From an uncultured Pseudomonadota bacterium (GTDB lineage: Bacteria > Pseudomonadota > Gammaproteobacteria > Burkholderiales > JALYOK01): a DNA stretch of 64,000 nt. The position numbers and the translations under genes are program-made. Below, piece by piece: positions 10,347 through 19,768 of this stretch. Positions within the stretch are counted from its first letter, which is position 1. The number at the start of each line of letters is the position of its first letter. A model generated the notes under the pieces. It was not told the DNA's origin and ran no database searches. It saw only the letters and a list, made by a program, of their open reading frames with translations. Where the stretch lies: assembly GCA_902826775.1 (NCBI GenBank), contig CADEHE010000010.1, forward strand, positions 1 to 64,000, in the 5' to 3' direction.

Positions 10347-10779
10347 GCGCGGGGAACCCCCTGCCCCCGCGCTCGCCTTGGTGGCGGAGTCGACGAAACT
10401 GGGTGCGCTGTGCGCACCTCGAGGTGAAAAGCAACAACAGCCGCGCAATCAAAAATTGGCGCCCCTTCTGCCACTTTCAACAAGGGTACTGCCGTCGTTG
10501 CCATATTCCGCCCCCGCGCTCGCCTTGGTGGCGGAGTCGACGAAACTGGGTGCGCTGCGCGCACCTCGAGGTGAAAAGCAACAAAGGCCGCGTAATCAAA
10601 ATTGGCGCCTCTTCTGCCACTTTCAACCAGGGTACTGCCGTCGTTGCTTTATTCCGCCCCCGCGCTCGCCTTCGTGGCGGAGTCGACGAAACGGAGTGCG
10701 CCGCGCCCGCCTTGAGGTGAAACGCACCCGCGGCCGCGTAACCAGCACGGACGCCCTTTCTGCCACATCCGACAAGAGT
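10347..10779. repeat. Tandem array of 146-bp direct repeats
   Basis: Three successive units begin with the same CCCCCGCGCTCGCC at 10365, 10511 and 10657, so the period is exactly 146 bp. Units one and two are nearly identical; unit three is clearly more diverged. Each unit contains a GC-rich half with GTCGACGAAAC, an ACCTCGAGGTGAAAAGCAAC block and a TTCTGCCAC block. The length is not a multiple of three, so open frames across the array shift between units and are not credible genes. The array fills the shared upstream region of the sigma operon and ilvI. The stretch 10240-10346 shows nothing else recognisable. Confidence 0.9.
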
Positions 10780-10878
10780 GCTGCCGTCGTTGCTTTTCAC
10801 CTCAAGTTGCGCGCAGCGCACCCACTCTTGTCGACTTCGTTTCTAGCACGAGCGCGGGGGCAGGGGGTTCCCCGCGCC
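10780..10878. repeat. Inverted copy of the repeat start, closing the array
   Basis: The reverse complement of this segment matches 10347-10440 over about 95 bp with a few differences, including the outer GGCGCGGGGAACCCC block and the inner GAGGTGAAAAGCAAC block. The whole array is therefore bounded by long inverted repeats about 340 bp apart, giving an element-like layout. No transposase gene lies inside. Confidence 0.85.
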
Positions 10879-10890
10879 TCCTTTAAACAG

Positions 10891-10919
10891 TTGACCGCAG
10901 GCATCACAGCCGTTATCTT
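10891..10919 (+). promoter_or_regulatory. Candidate ilvI promoter
   Basis: TTGACC (10891) and TATCTT (10914) are 17 bp apart. This places transcription start about 30 nt before the ilvI ATG, just outside the inverted copy of the repeat. No leader peptide was seen here. Confidence 0.45.
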
Positions 10920-10957
10920 TCCAGGTTTACCCGAAAAACCAAAATTTAAGATTCGCC

Positions 10958-12664
10958 ATGCAGTTATCCGGAGCAGAAATAGTTATCCGCAGCCTCGCCG
11001 CCGAAGGCGTGGAGTTTGTCTGGGGTTATCCCGGCGGTGCCGTGCTGTTCATCTACGACGAATTGTTCAAGCAAGACAAGGTCAAGCACATCCTGGTGCG
11101 GCATGAGCAAGCGGCGCTGCATGCCGCCGACGGCTACTCGCGCGCGACCGGCAAGGTCGGCGTGGCACTGGTGACCTCGGGACCTGGTGTGACGAACGCA
11201 ATCACCGGCATCGCCACCGCTTATATGGATTCGATTCCGATGGTGATCGTGACTGGCCAGGTGCCCACGCACGCCATTGGCTTGGACGCGTTTCAAGAAT
11301 GCGACACAGTCGGCATTACGCGCCCCTGCGTCAAGCACAACTTCTTAGTGAAGGATGTCAAAGACTTGGCGGTCACCATGAAGAAGGCCTTTTACTTGGC
11401 CGCGAGCGGCCGACCCGGGCCGGTGGTGGTGGACGTACCTAAAGACGTCAGCGCGGCCATGTGCGAGTTCGAGTACCCGAGCGAAGTCAGTATGCGCTCG
11501 TACAACCCGGTCACCAAAGGGCACTCCGGACAGATTCGCAAGGCCGTGCAGATGTTGCTGGAGGCTAAGCGGCCGATGATTTACACCGGTGGCGGCGTCA
11601 TTCTCGGCGATGCCGCACCGCAGCTCACCGAACTGGTGCGCCTGCTTGGTTATCCGTGCACGAATACGCTGATGGGCCTGGGCGGCTATCCTGCCACCGA
11701 CCCTCAGTTCCTGGGTATGCTGGGCATGCATGGCACCTACGAAGTGAACATGGCGATGCAGCATTGCGATGTATTGCTCGCGGTGGGCGCGCGCTTCGAC
11801 GACCGCGTCATCGGCAATCCGAAGCACTTTTACAATCCGGAGCGGCGCATCGTCCATATCGACATCGACCCGTCGTCGATATCCAAGCGCGTCAAAGTCG
11901 ATGTACCGATCGTCGGCAACATCAATGACGTGCTCGAGGAAATGCTGCGCACGCTCAAGAGCGAGAAACCGCGTCCCGACGCACAGGCGCTAAAGGCCTG
12001 GTGGGCGCAGATCGAACTCTGGAAGACTAAAGACTGCCTGCGCTATGATCGTACCAGCAAAATTATCAAGCCACAGTTCGTGGTCGAGAAGCTCTACGAG
12101 GTCACCAAGGGTGAGGCGATCGTGACTTCCGATGTCGGCCAGCATCAGATGTGGGCCGCGCAGTTTTATAAGTTCAACAAGCCGCGGCGCTGGTTGAATT
12201 CCGGCGGCTTGGGTACCATGGGCGTCGGCCTGCCGTACGCCATGGGCGCGAGGCAAGCTTTTCCGGATACTGATGTCGCTTGTATTACCGGCGAGGCGAG
12301 TATCCAGATGTGTATCCAAGAGTTGTCGACGTGCAAGCAGTATCATCTGCCAATCAAGATAGTGAACCTGAATAACCGCTATCTGGGCATGGTGCGACAA
12401 TGGCAGCAAATCATGCACGGCAACCGTTACTCGGAATCCTACATGGACGCGCTGCCGGATTTCGTCAAACTCGCTGAGAGTTACGGCCACGTCGGTATGC
12501 AGATCACCAAACCGGCTGACGTTGAAGGGGCGTTGCGGGAAGCGTTCAAGATGAAAGATCGCTTGGTGTTCATGGATTTCTTGACCGATCAAACCGAGAA
12601 CGTCTACCCGATGGTGCAAGCGGGCAAAGGTTTGACCGAGATGATCCTGGCCGAGGAGTTGTAA
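10958..12664 (+). CDS. ilvI: Acetolactate synthase, large catalytic subunit
   Basis: A 568-residue ThDP enzyme. It condenses two pyruvates, or pyruvate and 2-oxobutyrate, in valine/leucine/isoleucine synthesis. The N-terminal domain has GYPGGAVLFIYDEL with RHEQAALHAADGY, where the Glu activates ThDP. A central FAD-binding domain follows, then a C-terminal ThDP domain with SDVGQHQMWAAQF and ITGEASIQM...LNNRYLGMVRQWQ. The metal-binding motif reads GEAS rather than the usual GDGS/GEGS, a conservative oddity. It is the first gene of an ilvI-ilvH-ilvC group. The symbol ilvB would fit equally. Confidence 0.93.
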   Translation: MQLSGAEIVIRSLAAEGVEFVWGYPGGAVLFIYDELFKQDKVKHILVRHEQAALHAADGYSRATGKVGVALVTSGPGVTNAITGIATAYMDSIPMVIVTGQVPTHAIGLDAFQECDTVGITRPCVKHNFLVKDVKDLAVTMKKAFYLAASGRPGPVVVDVPKDVSAAMCEFEYPSEVSMRSYNPVTKGHSGQIRKAVQMLLEAKRPMIYTGGGVILGDAAPQLTELVRLLGYPCTNTLMGLGGYPATDPQFLGMLGMHGTYEVNMAMQHCDVLLAVGARFDDRVIGNPKHFYNPERRIVHIDIDPSSISKRVKVDVPIVGNINDVLEEMLRTLKSEKPRPDAQALKAWWAQIELWKTKDCLRYDRTSKIIKPQFVVEKLYEVTKGEAIVTSDVGQHQMWAAQFYKFNKPRRWLNSGGLGTMGVGLPYAMGARQAFPDTDVACITGEASIQMCIQELSTCKQYHLPIKIVNLNNRYLGMVRQWQQIMHGNRYSESYMDALPDFVKLAESYGHVGMQITKPADVEGALREAFKMKDRLVFMDFLTDQTENVYPMVQAGKGLTEMILAEEL

Positions 12665-12822
12665 GCACCGGCTGCGTCGTTGGCGGCAGATTCTGCAACT
12701 GTAAGAAGCAGCGGCACTTCGGCCACGAGCGGAAGTCGCCAAGTAAGTGGGCCTGGCCAAAAGTCAGGGAGTCGAGAACTCGCAAGCGGGTTCTCTAAAA
12801 AACAAGGGCGGTTCAAATCACA

Positions 12823-13314
12823 ATGAGACATATTCTTTCCTTGCTTATCGAAAACGAAGCAGGCGCTTTGTCGCGCGTCGCAGGCTTGTTCTCCGCGCGC
12901 GCCTACAACATCGAATCGCTCACCGTTGCGCCAACCGAAGACCCGACGCTTTCGCGCATGACTATCGTCACCAGCGGCTCGGACGATGTCATTGAACAGA
13001 TCACCAAGCAGGTCAACAAGTTGATCGAAGTGGTGAAGGTCGTCGACTTGAACGAGGGCCGCTACATCGAACGCGAGTTGATGTTGGTCAAGGTGCGCGC
13101 CGTGGGCAAAGACCGGGAAGAGATCAAACGCACCGGGGATATTTTCCGCGGGCGCATCGTGGATGTGACCGATAAGACATACACCATCGAATTGACCGGC
13201 ACCAGCGACAAGCTCGATGCCTTTATCGAAGCTTTGGGCAAGAGCGTAATTTTGGAGACCGTTCGCACCGGCCCGTCGGGTATTGGGCGGGGCGAGTGGA
13301 TTATGCGGGTTTAG
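12823..13314 (+). CDS. ilvH: Acetolactate synthase, small regulatory subunit
   Basis: A 163-residue regulatory subunit. The N-terminal ACT domain begins RHILSLLIENEAGALSRVAGLF and contains AYNIESLTV. The C-terminal domain (residues 80-163) includes RGRIVDVTDKTYTIELTG. In characterised enzymes this subunit activates the large subunit and confers valine feedback inhibition. It lies 158 bp after ilvI, an unusually long gap for this pair; the gap shows no clear terminator. Confidence 0.93.
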   Translation: MRHILSLLIENEAGALSRVAGLFSARAYNIESLTVAPTEDPTLSRMTIVTSGSDDVIEQITKQVNKLIEVVKVVDLNEGRYIERELMLVKVRAVGKDREEIKRTGDIFRGRIVDVTDKTYTIELTGTSDKLDAFIEALGKSVILETVRTGPSGIGRGEWIMRV

Positions 13315-13320
13315 TGCTCC

Positions 13321-14428
<1,108 letters not shown>

Positions 14429-14448
14429 TCACCGGAGATCAAAAGACA

Positions 14449-14516
14449 GTGACCGCGACAAGTGACGATCCGCAGCGAGATTTTTCGGTCCTAGTTCGTC
14501 ACTTGTCACCGGTCAC
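14449..14516. repeat. GTGAC/GTCAC mini-repeat hairpin
   Basis: GTGACCGCGACAAGTGACGA at 14449 pairs with the segment 14496-14516, whose reverse complement is GTGACCGGTGACAAGTGACG(A), around a 27-nt loop. It is of the same style as the block before ilvC but a different unit. It separates ilvC from psd and is a candidate terminator or processing site. Confidence 0.75.
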
Positions 14517-14531
14517 GCTCCACTGCCATTG

Positions 14532-15176
14532 ATGCACTATCCCCATCCTCTCATCGCCCGCGAAGGCTGGCCGTACATCGCCATTGCCGTGGCGCTGGCG
14601 CTGATCGTTTGGCGCTTCGGCGGTTGGTGGTGGTCGTTGCCGCTTTGGGTGCTGGTGGCATTCGTGCTGCAGTTTTTTCGCGATCCCCCGCGGCAGATTC
14701 CGGTGCAAGCCAATGCCGTGCTCTCACCGGCGGATGGCCGTATTGTGCAAGTCGGGCAAGCGCACGATCCGTACTTGAAGCGCGATGCGCTGAAGATCAG
14801 CGTCTTCATGAATGTATTCAACGTGCATTCCAACCGCAGCCCAGTGGATGGATCGGTGGAGAATGTTTGGTACTTTCCCGGGGCGTTCGTCAATGCGGCG
14901 CTGGATAAGGCTTCAACCGACAACGAACGCAACGCCGTGTGGATCAAGACTGCCAGCGGAGAGGACGTGACTTGTGTGCAAGTCGCCGGACTGATCGCGC
15001 GGCGCATTCTTTGCTACATTGGCCGCGGCGATAGGCTCGCGCGTGGGCAGCGCTATGGGTTCATTCGTTTTGGTTCGCGCGTCGATGTCTATCTGCCGAC
15101 CAACGCTAGGCCTAGGGTCGCCATCGGCGACAAAGTTGCTGCCACTAGTACGGTACTAGCGGAACTAGCCGAGTAG
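14532..15176 (+). CDS. psd: Phosphatidylserine decarboxylase proenzyme
   Basis: A 214-residue, short-type (PSD-A) phosphatidylserine decarboxylase. Two membrane helices at residues 12-50 precede [12 protein letters not shown] and the conserved [16 protein letters not shown]. The [11 protein letters not shown] motif near the C-terminus holds the Gly-Ser pair. Family members self-cleave there to make the pyruvoyl cofactor. It makes phosphatidylethanolamine at the inner membrane. Start ATG 14532 was chosen over the TTG three bases upstream. pssA, which makes the substrate, follows 54 bp later. Confidence 0.92.
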   Translation: MHYPHPLIAREGWPYIAIAVALALIVWRFGGWWWSLPLWVLVAFVLQFFRDPPRQIPVQANAVLSPADGRIVQVGQAHDPYLKRDALKISVFMNVFNVHSNRSPVDGSVENVWYFPGAFVNAALDKASTDNERNAVWIKTASGEDVTCVQVAGLIARRILCYIGRGDRLARGQRYGFIRFGSRVDVYLPTNARPRVAIGDKVAATSTVLAELAE

Positions 15177-15230
15177 GCGCTACAGTAGCGCTGCCCGAAA
15201 CTGAAAGTCGGGCTCTGGAGTTCGCAAACT

Positions 15231-16043
15231 ATGGATCCTCGTGAAGCCGTACCGCGCCGCGCGCTGCTCAATCCGGAGATGCGCCGCCGCGGCATATATA
15301 TCCTGCCGAATCTGTTCACGACAGGCGGATTGTTCTGCGGCTTTTTTGCCATCGTGCAGGGCATGAATTGGAAGTTCGACATCGCGGCGATCGCGATTTT
15401 TATCGCCATGATTCTCGATAGCCTCGATGGCCGCGTGGCGCGCATGACGCACACGCAGAGCGCGTTCGGTGCCGAATACGACAGCTTGTCCGACATGGTG
15501 GCATTCGGCGCGGCGCCCGCGCTGGTCATGTACGAATGGGCACTACGCGGCTTGGGCAAGCTTGGTTGGGTTGCCGCATTCGTCTACTGCGCCGCTGCCG
15601 CGCTGCGCTTGGCGCGCTTTAACGTGCAACTCGATGTGGCCGACAAACGCTACTTCACCGGCTTGCCGAGCCCGTCCGCGGCCGCGCTGATGGCCGGCTT
15701 GATTTGGGTGTTCAACGATCACGGCATTCGTGGCACCGATTTGTTGTTCGGCGTCGTCGAAGTCAAATGGATCGCGTGGGTGCTGACGCTCTTTGCCGGC
15801 ATTACCATGGTGAGCAACGTGAAGTACCACAGCTTCAAGGATTTTAATTTCCGCCGTAGCGTGCCGTTTTGGGCGGTGCTGGTGGTCGTGGCCGGGTTTG
15901 TCGTGCTCGCGATCGATCAGCCGCGCGTGTTGTGGGGGGTGTTCTTGGCCTATGCGTTGTCGGGATACGTGTTGTGGGCGCGCGGATGGTTGAAGGACCG
16001 AAAGCGCGCCGGCATGCCGACGGAAGACCAGAGTGAGTCTTGA
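15231..16043 (+). CDS. pssA: CDP-diacylglycerol-serine O-phosphatidyltransferase
   Basis: A 270-residue membrane enzyme of the CDP-alcohol phosphatidyltransferase family. The signature DGx2ARx8Gx3Dx3D is visible around DGRVARMTHTQSAFGAEYDSLSD near residue 65. About eight membrane spans follow, then a basic tail. It makes phosphatidylserine from CDP-diacylglycerol and serine, the substrate of the Psd encoded just upstream. The order psd-pssA-leuA downstream of ilvC is common in betaproteobacteria. Confidence 0.93.
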   Translation: MDPREAVPRRALLNPEMRRRGIYILPNLFTTGGLFCGFFAIVQGMNWKFDIAAIAIFIAMILDSLDGRVARMTHTQSAFGAEYDSLSDMVAFGAAPALVMYEWALRGLGKLGWVAAFVYCAAAALRLARFNVQLDVADKRYFTGLPSPSAAALMAGLIWVFNDHGIRGTDLLFGVVEVKWIAWVLTLFAGITMVSNVKYHSFKDFNFRRSVPFWAVLVVVAGFVVLAIDQPRVLWGVFLAYALSGYVLWARGWLKDRKRAGMPTEDQSES

Positions 16044-16195
16044 AAAGAATGAGAAAAGGATATACATGCCTTTATATGCCTCTGTTAGTTAATGGACACG
16101 CTACATTTCAATATATACTGATTAGATGTATGGTTGCACCGTAGATTCGATGTTCGATCAAAGCGTGTGATGACTTGGCGTTACTCGCTGCCCAC

Positions 16196-16224
16196 TTGCC
16201 CGTCGCAACAAAAGTCCTTATAGT
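16196..16224 (+). promoter_or_regulatory. Candidate leuA promoter giving a leaderless leader transcript
   Basis: TTGCCC (16196) and TATAGT (16219) are 17 bp apart. Transcription would start 7 nt after the -10, at about 16231-16232, which is the A of the leader peptide ATG. The region 16044-16195 upstream is AT-rich, with no gene recognised. Confidence 0.5.
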
Positions 16225-16231
16225 CCCGCTC

Positions 16232-16300
16232 ATGCAACGCTTCGAAACACGCCCGCTTCTTCTCGCTCTTCTGAGCGAGCTACTGCTGCTGCGCCGCTAG
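16232..16300 (+). CDS. leuL: Leucine-rich leader peptide (leuA attenuator)
   Basis: A 22-codon open frame, M-Q-R-F-E-T-R-P then LLLALLSELLLLRR, ending in TAG. Nine of 22 residues are leucine, in two blocks: five Leu codons at positions 9-14 and four at 17-20, including a CTA. It precedes leuA by about 100 bp, in the typical place of an amino-acid attenuator. No Shine-Dalgarno is visible, but the predicted transcription start falls on the ATG, so it may be translated as a leaderless mRNA. When leucyl-tRNA is scarce, the ribosome would stall in the Leu run and change downstream RNA folding. Confidence 0.75.
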   Translation: MQRFETRPLLLALLSELLLLRR

Positions 16301-16371
16301 GCGCGCTCAACTCTTTTCCTCATTCCTGTACCATCGTAGTTTTGTTGCCCCGCAGCCAAGAGTTGCGGCGG
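16262..16371 (+). promoter_or_regulatory. Alternative RNA structures of the leuA attenuator
   Basis: Within the leader frame CTCGCTC (16262) pairs with GAGCGAG (16273) over a 4-nt loop. Downstream CAACTCTT (16308) is exactly complementary to AAGAGTTG (16358). The same 3' segment can instead form the local hairpin CCGCA (16350)/TGCGG (16364). The two 3' pairings exclude each other, as expected of terminator/antiterminator or ribosome-site control. No strong T-run follows, so the exact mode is open. Confidence 0.55.
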
Positions 16372-16402
16372 CCGGTTCGTTTACTCCGACATGGAGAAAG
16401 CA

Positions 16403-17941
16403 ATGAAAGAACATTTAGTCATATTCGATACGACTTTGCGCGACGGCGAGCAAAGCCCCGGCGCTTCGATGACCAAAGAGGAAAAGATCCGCATCGCGAA
16501 GCAATTGGAGCGCATGCGCGTGGATGTGATCGAAGCCGGATTCCCGGCGGCGAGCCCAGGGGATTTCGAGGCGGTGAAAGCGGTGGCTGCGGCGGTCAAA
16601 GACAGCACCATCTGCGCGCTCGCGCGTGCAAATGTGAACGATATCCCGCGAGCGGCAGAGGCCGTGAAAGAAGCCAAAGCCGCGCGCATTCACACCTTCA
16701 TCGCTACTTCGCCGATCCACATGAAGATGAAGCTGCGCATGACGCCTGACCAAGTGCTGGAGCAAGCAGGCATGGCGGTGAAGTTGGCGCGCACGTTTAC
16801 GGACGATGTTGAGTTTTCGCCGGAAGACGCCGGTCGCTCCGAAGTGGATTTCCTCTGCCGCGTGCTGGAGGCTGCGATCAAAGCCGGCGCGAAAACGCTC
16901 AACATTCCCGACACCGTCGGATATAACGTGCCCGGGCAGTACGCCGAGTTGCTCCGCGCACTGCGCGAACGCGTGCCGAATTCCGACAAAGTAGTGTGGT
17001 CGTGCCATTGCCATAACGATCTCGGTTTGGCGGTGGCGAACTCGCTCGCATCAATACTTTCCAGCGGCGTGCGTCAAGTCGAATGCACCATCAACGGCTT
17101 GGGCGAGCGCGCCGGCAACGCGGCGCTGGAAGAAATTGTCATGGCGGTGCGCACGCGGCAAGATATTTTTCCGTGCGATACGCGCATTGACACCACGCAA
17201 ATCGTGCCGGCCAGCCGCTTGATTGCCAACATCACCGGCTTTCCGGTGCAGCCGAACAAAGCGATCGTCGGCGCGAATGCTTTCGCGCATGAATCCGGCA
17301 TTCATCAGGACGGCGTGCTGAAGAGCCGCGAGACGTACGAAATCATGCGCGCGGAGGATGTCGGTTGGAACGCCAACAAACTCGTGCTCGGCAAACATTC
17401 CGGGCGCAGCGCGTTTCGCAGTCGCTTGCAAGAACTCGGCATTCAGCTCGAATCCGATCAAGCCTTGAACGCGGCGTTCGCGCGCTTCAAGGATTTGGCA
17501 GACAAGAAACACGAAATTTTCGATGACGACTTGCACGCATTGGTTTCCGACGAGGCGGTAACGCAGGAAGACGAGTATTTCAAGTTCGTATCGCTCAAGC
17601 AGCGCTCCGAAACCGGGGAGACCGCTAACGCGGAGATCGTAATTTCCACCGAAGGTCAGGAAAAGCGCGCGAGCGCTCCGGGCGACGGACCGGTCGATGC
17701 GTCGTTCAAGGCGATCGAACACATGGTGGCCAGCGGCGCCGAGCTGCAACTGTTTTCGATCAACGCCATAACCAGCGGCACCGACGCGCAAGGGGAAGTG
17801 ACGGTGCGATTGTCGAAGGGTGGGCGCATCGTCAATGGTCATGGCGCGGATACCGACATCGTGGTCGCCTCCGCCAAGGCCTACTTGAGCGCGCTGAACA
17901 AGCTGCATGCAAAAGCCGAGCGCGTTAACCCACAACGCTAG
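16403..17941 (+). CDS. leuA: 2-Isopropylmalate synthase
   Basis: A 512-residue enzyme. It condenses acetyl-CoA with 2-oxoisovalerate, the first committed step of leucine synthesis. The TIM-barrel starts with [13 protein letters not shown] (metal/substrate Arg-Asp). [15 protein letters not shown] near residue 200 holds the metal-binding His pair. The C-terminal LeuA allosteric domain (about residues 390-500), which binds leucine in known enzymes, is complete. I chose ATG 16403 over 16391 because GGAG lies 6-7 nt upstream of the former. The leucine leader upstream adds a second control level. Confidence 0.94.
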   Translation: MKEHLVIFDTTLRDGEQSPGASMTKEEKIRIAKQLERMRVDVIEAGFPAASPGDFEAVKAVAAAVKDSTICALARANVNDIPRAAEAVKEAKAARIHTFIATSPIHMKMKLRMTPDQVLEQAGMAVKLARTFTDDVEFSPEDAGRSEVDFLCRVLEAAIKAGAKTLNIPDTVGYNVPGQYAELLRALRERVPNSDKVVWSCHCHNDLGLAVANSLASILSSGVRQVECTINGLGERAGNAALEEIVMAVRTRQDIFPCDTRIDTTQIVPASRLIANITGFPVQPNKAIVGANAFAHESGIHQDGVLKSRETYEIMRAEDVGWNANKLVLGKHSGRSAFRSRLQELGIQLESDQALNAAFARFKDLADKKHEIFDDDLHALVSDEAVTQEDEYFKFVSLKQRSETGETANAEIVISTEGQEKRASAPGDGPVDASFKAIEHMVASGAELQLFSINAITSGTDAQGEVTVRLSKGGRIVNGHGADTDIVVASAKAYLSALNKLHAKAERVNPQR

Positions 17942-18026
17942 CCTGCAACTGCGTGGTCATTGAAGGTGAACTTGCGTGCGCAGGAGAGGTCTAGCTCGAC
18001 GGGTGAACAAGAATAGGAGGGCGCCA

Positions 18027-19088
18027 ATGCGAGTTGCGATCAATTTGATGTTGTTAGGCCTTGCGGCAAGCCAAGCGGCAGCGCAGACCACGGTCGAGGA
18101 GCGCGCGCGAATCAATCAGGCATCGTTGGCCGTGTACCGTATGCACGCCACCTACGATGAAGTGCGCAGCGCGTCTGGCTCGGCGATTCACTTAGGTGGC
18201 GGGCGCTTCGCCACCAGTTGCCACTTGACGCGTGATGCGAAAGGCATCCGCATCTCGCGCGGGCCGAAGCAATGGCCCGCTCATTATCAACACAAGAATG
18301 TCGAGCGCGATTTGTGCATCATCCTTACGCGCGAAGTGCCCGAGCATGCCGCGCAGCTGGCGGATGTAAGCAGAATGAAAGTTGGTCAACGCGTGTTTGC
18401 CGCCGGCTATCCGGCGGCGTTGACCGGGCTCAATATTCAGTATGGCACGATCCGTGCGTTGTACGATTTTGATGGCGGCCGAGTGATACGCACCACTGCG
18501 TTTTTTGCGCGTGGTGAAAGCGGCGGCGCCCTGTTCGATCAACAGGGAAAGGTGCTTGGCGTGCTGACATTCAAATCACGCACCGGTCCTGGGCATAATT
18601 TCGCGGTACCGGCTAACTGGATCGATGAAGTTGAGATGCGCGCTCAAGGGCGCGTTACGTTGGAGGATGCGACTACGTTTTGGGAGGCGGGTTTTCCCAC
18701 GCCGCCCGCGTTCTTGGCAGCTGCTGCCCTCGAAGCAGATGAGGATTGGGCGAAGCTGGCAGGCTTCGCGCGTGACTGGGCGCAGAGCTCGACGCACGAC
18801 CCCGAACCGCTGCTCACGCTAAGCAAAGCGCTGTTTCACACCGGCAAACTACGCGAAGCTATCGAACCCGCGCGGCAAGCTTTGCAGTTCGATCCGGACC
18901 ATGCCGAATCGTGGTTCCATCTGGCGCACATCTACGCCAAACTGAACGATTCTGCCGAGCGCGACAAAGCGGCTGCCCGCGTCGTGGCGCTTAGCCCGGA
19001 CCGAGCCGGGGATTTGGAAGAACTTGGGGTTGCCGCTCGAGCCGCGAACGATTGCTCGAATTCAGCGGCAACGAGCGCCGGCTGCTGA
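18027..19088 (+). CDS. Secreted trypsin-like serine protease with TPR tail
   Basis: A 353-residue protein. A signal peptide ends near AAAQ, residue 20. A trypsin-fold domain (about residues 30-210) holds the catalytic triad in degenerate contexts: His in FATSCHLTR, Asp in VERDLCIIL, and Ser in GESGGALFD. The C-terminal third is helical, with two TPR-like units (EPLLTLSKALFHTGKLREAI and AESWFHLAHIYAKLNDS). The start at ATG 18027 is supported by AGGAGG. It probably works in the periplasm. It follows leuA but has its own ribosome site; the substrate is unknown. Confidence 0.75.
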   Translation: MRVAINLMLLGLAASQAAAQTTVEERARINQASLAVYRMHATYDEVRSASGSAIHLGGGRFATSCHLTRDAKGIRISRGPKQWPAHYQHKNVERDLCIILTREVPEHAAQLADVSRMKVGQRVFAAGYPAALTGLNIQYGTIRALYDFDGGRVIRTTAFFARGESGGALFDQQGKVLGVLTFKSRTGPGHNFAVPANWIDEVEMRAQGRVTLEDATTFWEAGFPTPPAFLAAAALEADEDWAKLAGFARDWAQSSTHDPEPLLTLSKALFHTGKLREAIEPARQALQFDPDHAESWFHLAHIYAKLNDSAERDKAAARVVALSPDRAGDLEELGVAARAANDCSNSAATSAGC

Positions 19089-19099
19089 GCGCGCCGTGG

Positions 19100-19753
<654 letters not shown>

Positions 19754-19768
19754 CTACCGCTGATGCCC

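Noticed and set aside
10347..10878. CRISPR array interpretation of the direct repeats
   Set aside because: Units are 146 bp and contiguous with no short unique spacers, and there are no cas genes in the window.
10378..11106. Long plus-strand open frame of 242 codons through the repeat array into ilvI
   Set aside because: It runs through 146-bp repeats (not a multiple of three), so each unit is read in a different frame, and it overlaps the certain ilvI coding region. No protein-like pattern.
16066..16092. Eight-codon open frame (MPLYASVS) with an AGGA upstream, between pssA and leuA
   Set aside because: It has no regulatory amino-acid bias and ends before the predicted leuA promoter; the Leu-rich frame at 16232 is the better leader.
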